Below, piece after piece: positions 59,721-64,000 of a stretch of 64,000 nucleotides of DNA. Below the pieces are notes generated by a model. The model was not told the origin of the DNA. It did no database searches and saw only the letters and a list, made by a program, of their open reading frames with translations. Each line of letters starts with the position of its first letter. Positions within the stretch are counted from its first letter, which is position 1. This DNA comes from Symbiodinium natans (Eukaryota; Sar; Dinophyceae; Suessiales; Symbiodiniaceae). The stretch covers positions 780,001 to 844,000 of the forward strand of contig CAJNDS010000347.1 in the NCBI GenBank assembly GCA_905221605.1. Reading direction: 5' to 3'. The translations under genes were made by a program, and so were the position numbers.

Positions 59721-59919
59721 AGGAAGTGGAGACTGATTGAAGGAGATGTGCCCCAGAATCAGCAAGGACGCACAGCACAAACAGGCTGCAAGAACCGGTT
59801 CTTGGCCCCCTCGACCCCCAAAGAAATCATCATGGACCTTCCTCAAAGAGTTCTTATAAGGGTTGAGGGGTTCGGGTTTCGGGTTCAGAAGTTAGGACCT
59901 CGAAGCCAGTGGCTTTGCT

Positions 59920-59939
59920 CCCTGTCATATCTCACGCAG
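59920..59939 (+). promoter_or_regulatory. Possible spliced-leader acceptor
   Basis: CTGTCATATCTCACGCAG lies 16 bases before the hydrolase ATG at 59956. Dinoflagellate mRNAs receive a spliced leader at such AG sites (established). That this AG is used is inference. Confidence 0.3.
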
Positions 59940-59955
59940 CGCCCCCCTCCTCGCC

Positions 59956-60120
59956 ATGTCCGGGCTTCGCATCAATGTCGAACGGATGAGAGCTCGCTTT
60001 GAGACACTGGCGACCTTCGGAGGGACGCCCGATGGAGGCGTGAACAGACCAAGCTTTTCGGAAGCCGATCTGCAGGCGAGGAGGTGGCTCCGAGAGGAGA
60101 TGTCATTGCTGGGCATGGAG
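59956..60120 (+). CDS. M20-family hydantoinase/carbamoylase, exon 1 (residues 1-55)
   Basis: Start ATG opens MSGLRINVERMRARFETLA; then GGTPDGGVNRPSFSEADLQA and RRWLREEMSLLGME match the N-terminal signature of the zinc-dependent N-carbamoyl-amino-acid hydrolase / allantoate amidohydrolase group. The frame runs on into a stop at 60172, but that segment is intron. The exon ends at a GC donor (ATGGAG|GCATGT). Confidence 0.9.
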
Positions 60121-60227
60121 GCATGTGGGGGGTTTCCCAAAATCGGGGTACCTTTTTTGGGTCCTTCTTATTAGGGAATCCTACTACGCATAATTCTTAA
60201 GGGTCCCCTATATGACTGGGCACGGAG
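60121..60227. mobile_element. Introner in the hydrolase gene
   Basis: 107-base GC-AG intron. A 16-bp direct repeat with one mismatch flanks the insert (CTGGGCATGGAGGCAT at 60109-60124, CTGGGCACGGAGGCAT at 60216-60231). The 91-base insert begins GTGGGGGGTTTCCC and matches MITE-like family 7. Exact removal restores the conserved MEAYIDAVGN. Confidence 0.92.
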
Positions 60228-61343
60228 GCATATATCGATGCCGTCGGAAATGTCATTGGTCGTTGGACGCCTACTGGACTGGAGAATGCCGCCCGGAAGC
60301 CGGCGCTTGCTTGTGGCAGTCACGTCGATAGTGTTCCGTATGGAGGTGCGTTCGATGGTGCACTCGGCGTTGTGGCCGCACTTGAATGCGCCACGACCCT
60401 GATAGATGCCTGTGCAGCGGGAGCACTTCGTGACTTCCAGTTTCCCATAGAAGTAATTGCGTTCAGTGAGGAGGAGGGGAGATTCGGAGGAATGCTCGGA
60501 TCGCAAGCGATGACTGGCCAAGTGGATCACGAGTGGTTCCATTCTGCAACCAGCGATGATGGCCAGCTCCTGACGGAAGCGATGCGCAACGCGGGCTTCG
60601 ACCCCGAGGAATACCGGCAGGCTCAGCGGTCGGCTGCTGAGTTCGAAGCTTTTCTCGAGCTGCACATCGAGCAAGGACCAGTTCTGGAATCTCGTGGCCT
60701 GCCAGTCGGAGTGGTCACCGGGATTGCTGGTACTCTCAATTGGGATGTCACGCTCCTCGGCGAGGCCAATCACTCTGGCACAACACCCATGGAGATGCGA
60801 AAAGATGCTTTTCTTGGGCTGTCCATGTTTGGGGCTGCAATACCTGGTATCTTGAAGCAAACGGGCGCTGCTTCTTCGAGAATCACTGTCGGTCATGTCG
60901 CTCTCCATCCAAACTTCTCTCACTCTGTTCCAGGTCGGGCTGACTTCAGCCTCAACTGTCGAGATTGCGATGAAGAGGTCATGCTCTCACTTGGCGAGGC
61001 ATGTCGTGCAAAGCTCCATGAAGTCGCTGCTACGTGTCGCCTTCAGCTTCAAATCAACGAAAAGAGCTGTCTTGCACCAGCTCCGTGCAGCGACTCCATC
61101 GTCGCAACGATCGCTCGAGCATCCCAAAAGGTGCTGTCTGAGGGTACCGATGCACTGCTAATGCCCAGCGGTGCAGGCCATGATACGCAATTCCTGTCTA
61201 CCATCACGAAGACGGGCATGATCTTCGTTCCGAGCATCGGAGGTGTCAGCCACGCGCCTGAGGAAAGATCAGACTGGGGACCCATCGAGCTCGGCACCAA
61301 CGTCTTACTGCAGACTCTCCTCGAGCTTGGTCTTGCTGCCTGA
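60228..61343 (+). CDS. M20-family hydantoinase/carbamoylase, exon 2 (residues 56-426)
   Basis: With exon 1 it gives 426 residues, the usual length of the family. Enzymes of this group hydrolyse N-carbamoyl amino acids, allantoate or ureidoglycolate with two metal ions. Visible metal and catalytic motifs: GSHVDSVPYGGAFDG (His87, Asp98), FSEEEGRFGGMLGS (Glu136-Glu137), ELHIEQGP (His201) and GGVSHAPEE (His397). GIAGTLNWDVTLLGEANHSG and TPMEMRKDA begin the dimerisation domain. MPSGAGHDTQFLS is also typical. Nothing is missing, so the enzyme should be active. The substrate cannot be assigned from sequence. No targeting peptide is evident. It is unrelated to the PPR genes around it; bacterial origin is possible but untested. 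Confidence 0.93.
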   Translation, partial: AYIDAVGNVIGRWTPTGLENAARKPALACGSHVDSVPYGGAFDGALGVVAALECATTLIDACAAGALRDFQFPIEVIAFSEEEGRFGGMLGSQAMTGQVDHEWFHSATSDDGQLLTEAMRNAGFDPEEYRQAQRSAAEFEAFLELHIEQGPVLESRGLPVGVVTGIAGTLNWDVTLLGEANHSGTTPMEMRKDAFLGLSMFGAAIPGILKQTGAASSRITVGHVALHPNFSHSVPGRADFSLNCRDCDEEVMLSLGEACRAKLHEVAATCRLQLQINEKSCLAPAPCSDSIVATIARASQKVLSEGTDALLMPSGAGHDTQFLSTITKTGMIFVPSIGGVSHAPEERSDWGPIELGTNVLLQTLLELGLAA

Positions 61344-61498
61344 ATTTCCCTGGTCGCTCGCGGTAAGCAGGGTTTAGAGGGCTTACAGGGTATTGTAGGG
61401 CTTTTAGGGTGTTTACCGGGTTTTTGTAGAGGTTTCATAGGGGTTTATAGGGTTGAAGAACGTCGGATTGGCCGAGCCTTGATCCTATCGTCTTATAG
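61344..61498. other. Hydrolase 3' flank
   Basis: TTTAGAGGG/TTTATAGGG-like units; no polyadenylation signal could be identified. Confidence 0.5.
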
Positions 61499-61680
61499 GC
61501 TTGCGTGCACGGACACAAAGTACATCCTGTGGTCCTTGTATTGGTTTTTCCTGTGTGTCATCACCTGCTGCTCCTGCCTGTACTGCAGCCTGACCACTTC
61601 GGTTAGCGGCGCTCCGATACAGGAGAATATGCGAGTATGCGGATCGCAGTCTGCCAGCAGGGGATTTTGGGTGCAGCGGG
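61499..61680 (+). CDS. Candidate membrane-segment exon
   Basis: After GTCTTATAG|G a frame reads ACTDTKYILWSLYWFFLCV then ITCCSCLYCSLTTS, a hydrophobic stretch long enough to span a membrane. No clear 3' end and no recognised family; could be chance. Confidence 0.25.
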
Positions 61681-62550
61681 TTTAGGGTCAAGGCTGAGGG
61701 TCGGCGTAAGTTGCTTTTTGGGTGTGGGCTGCAAGCTTCGAATTGCGCGCCTACCTTAAAGAAACACACTTTAAGTGATATTTTGGAGTGCGGGGTCCAG
61801 CTCATTTCAGGTTGGGGAGAGGAGGGAGAGAGGGAGGGACAGGGGGACGCTAAACCCTCAACCCCCTAAACCTTATGATCTTAATGCGCTCTAGTACGCG
61901 CGAAGGCTCCCTAAGCCTCCCTGCCGCTCTCCAGGTCCATAACTCCTGTTAGGTTAGGTTGTCATAAGTTCGGGCTTATGGTCTTAGCCTCAACCCTCAA
62001 CCCTAAACCCCAATCCTCCTACTGCTGCTGCCGCTGCTACTACTCCGACTAGACGACATCATCAATGACAGTCGTGGTGCTCCAGGAAGTGTACTACCTG
62101 CAGCCCCCCATATGGGGTTTACGATCATAAGGGACCCTTTTTTCCACAGCCCCGAAATAGTAGGATTCCCCTTATCATGAGGACCCCCTATAAGGTACCC
62201 CCTAAGATCGTAAGCCCCCATATCGCTGAACAGCTCAAGGCTTCGAGACATCCTTCCGCCGCAGCTGGGCGGCTCGCACCGACAAGCGTGCACGATCATC
62301 ACGGGATGGGGTGCCCCGGCCCTGTGGGTTAGGGTTATAGGGATTAGGGATGAGGGTATATTTGTCCTGGACTCACTTAGGGCTTCTGGCAGGGCACACA
62401 AATAAGGGATACACTTAGGGTTTGGATGTATGTGTGTGTTAGGACCCAGAGTAGGCCCTTATTCCCCTTTTTTAAGGTTTAGGTTCCCTCATAAGCCCCT
62501 TTAAAACTAAACAGGGCACCTTTCTTTTTCTCCTCGGTTGCTCTTGGGCC
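61681..62550. other. No gene supported; inverted-repeat element
   Basis: 62105-62220 has inverted arms (CCATATGGGGTTTACGATCA and GATCGTAAGCCCCCATAT) and resembles MITE-like family 7. The minus ORF at 62003-62401 crosses it and is not supported. Confidence 0.55.
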
Positions 62551-62554
62551 TACT

Positions 62555-62706
62555 GTGTGTGTGTGCCCGTGCATGCGTGCATGCGTGCATGCGTGCATGC
62601 GTGCATGCGTGCATGCGTGTATGCGTGCATCCGTGCATGCGTGCGTGCGTGCATGCGCGCATGCGTGCGTGCGTGCGTGCGTGCGTGGGTGTGTGTGTGT
62701 GTGTGC
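62555..62706. repeat. GCAT/GCGT/GT microsatellite
   Basis: About 30 tetranucleotides GCAT, GCGT and GTGT. The Cys/Ala/Val and His/Thr ORFs through it are artefacts. Confidence 0.95.
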
Positions 62707-63205
62707 TTCTTGATTCAGGGCGGCTTGGGGTGCTAGCACTGAGAGTGGGCTTGACGGAAGTAGTGTGTAGTTAGGATGCGACCACAAGCATCCCCAGGAA
62801 GGAGCGTTAGGGTTTGGGGTTTTGAGGCATCACTAGGAGTCGCATGATTTTGTGTTTTGGCTCATAGGCGCAGCGCTTCCTGCGGTTTGCGCTGGGGGCT
62901 CTTTCGCTTTCTGGCGTGAGTTTAAAATGGGTCAGGATGTGAGCCCTAAAGTTCTACTTATTCTTGCCTACTGGAGCTCCACCTCAGCCCCAAATTCCAG
63001 GCCGTGAAAACTCTGCACGTGTTGAGCCCGAGTGTTAGCTTCCGGCGGAGCATTGTCGTGTTTTTGCCATGCTGGGCAGGAAAGTGTGAGGGGCTACTCA
63101 TTGATGTCTTTGACCGGCGTTCACATGTAAGAAACGTAAGCCGGCATAAACCCTATGCACAACTCCATACTCGGAAATTCGCGAATGTTCAGCCTTCGCC
63201 TGGCC
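62707..63205. other. No gene firmly supported
   Basis: The ORF at 63004-63258 (HVLSPSVSFRRSIVVFLPCW) looks mildly protein-like up to a possible junction (GGGCAG|G at 63081) but is not recognised. Confidence 0.4.
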
Positions 63206-63207
63206 AC

Positions 63208-63415
63208 CTAAACCCTAAGTCCCAAACCCTAAGCCCTAAGCCCTGCCCTAAGCCCTAAACCCTAAACCCTAAACCCTAAACCCTAAACCCTAAACCCTAA
63301 ACCCTAAACCCTAAACCCCAAACCCTAAACCCTCAACCCTAACCCCCAACCCTAAACCCTAACCCCCACCCCCCTAAACCCCAAACCCTAAACCATAATC
63401 CCTAAACCTCAGCAT
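63208..63415. repeat. CCCTAAA array
   Basis: About 25 units; the middle (63250-63315) is perfect. Confidence 0.95.
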
Positions 63416-64000
63416 CCCATGCCCAGGTCGATCTCGACGCCCCTGGCAGCAAGCAAACATCCAAGCCGACGTCCTGATGTTGCTGCGCAGGATCGCAGGG
63501 GCTGTAAGAGTGTAGGGTTTAGGGTTTAGGGTTTGGGGTTTGGGGTTTGGGGTTTAGGGGTAAACCCTAAACCCTAAACCCTGATAACCTTGCGCTCCCC
63601 AAGCCCCCTTCAGCCTCGAAGCTCCCCCCCCCACTACGTAGTAGTTGCTGCTAAGGTGTAGGTAATGCTAAAACCACATCCTGAACTCTACACCCTCAAG
63701 CCAAACTCTAAAGCCCTAAACCTAAAAAATCCTAAACCCTAATCGTGCTTGGCCTCAAAAGCACGTCAAGCAGAGAATTGTTTCAGGCTCTTTGGTGGGG
63801 GGCTTTGGGGGCAACCCAGAACCGTAGGGCTTCGGGTTCAGGGTTTAGGGTGCTTATGGGCCCGTTTCAGATGGGGAGCTTCGCCACATATCCCCCTTGC
63901 AAAGCCTTTACCCCATGTTCCTCTTATAGGTGCCTTCTTGCTTAGGGTGCAGAGCCTACCTGGGTCCTCCATTTCTGAGGTCGACCTTCAGGGTTTAGGG
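63416..64000. other. Small island and arrays to the window end
   Basis: 63428-63500 is a GC-rich island after TGCCCAG|G; frames read VDLDAPGSKQTSKPT or QANIQADVLMLLRRIAGA, the latter faintly PPR-like. TTTAGGG at 63515-63560, CCCTAAA at 63562-63585 and 63660-63745, TTTAGGG at 63840 and at the end. Confidence 0.5.

Noticed and set aside
62479-62787. His/Thr/Ala ORF (minus) and Cys/Ala ORF (plus)
   Set aside because: Both are readings of the GCAT/GCGT microsatellite.

Overview
The window looks like nuclear DNA of a dinoflagellate, most likely Symbiodiniaceae or a relative. Evidence: (1) pentatricopeptide-repeat (PPR) proteins with the dinoflagellate-style 35-residue unit (ISFNAAISACEKGGEW...); (2) introns whose 5' ends are mostly GC or GA rather than GT, while every intron I could place exactly ends AG followed by G; (3) very many interstitial telomere-type heptamers (TTTAGGG/CCCTAAA) in both orientations. 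No tRNA, rRNA, CRISPR or bacterial operon was seen.

Layout. 0-4.4 kb: exons of a PPR gene (locus A). 5-9 kb: heptamer arrays, a palindromic tandem repeat and AT-rich decayed repeats. 9.2-18.6 kb: many arrays, several MITE-like elements and a scatter of short, partly Cys-rich candidate exons of unknown gene(s). 20.3-22.7 kb: an intact, intronless 788-residue PPR protein (locus B). 23-29 kb: arrays, MITEs, a GA microsatellite and one exon split by a heptamer array flanked by a 14-bp direct repeat. 29.8-32.8 kb: PPR gene of 7-8 exons (locus C). 33-42 kb: arrays and MITEs, including a ~490-bp element with inverted-repeat ends and 12-bp direct repeats, filled with about 50 CCCTAAA units. 42.5-44.7 kb: PPR gene of at least 6 exons (locus D). 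45-48 kb: repeat-poor DNA with one unknown 280-codon ORF. 49-50.6 kb: exons of a coiled-coil protein. 51-59.5 kb: PPR gene of ten or more exons ending in the start of an Smr domain (locus E). 59.96-61.34 kb: a two-exon M20-type hydantoinase/carbamoylase (426 residues). 61.4-64 kb: arrays, a GCAT microsatellite and no recognisable gene.

Main result. Because PPR units are exactly 35 residues, splice junctions can be placed to the base from the reading register. About 20 introns resolve this way. They are mostly GC-AG and GA-AG, all end AG|G, and many carry a direct repeat of 4-16 bp across the two junctions, as expected if each intron arose as a transposable-element insertion (an introner). Two kinds of filler are seen: MITE-like elements with terminal inverted repeats, and telomere-heptamer arrays. 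The heptamer arrays, which look like junk between genes, are in large part the interiors of introns. Introners are already known in dinoflagellates; introners carrying telomere-type heptamers are the part that deserves checking. The PPR proteins presumably act in organelle RNA processing (family knowledge); the hydrolase is metabolic and unrelated.
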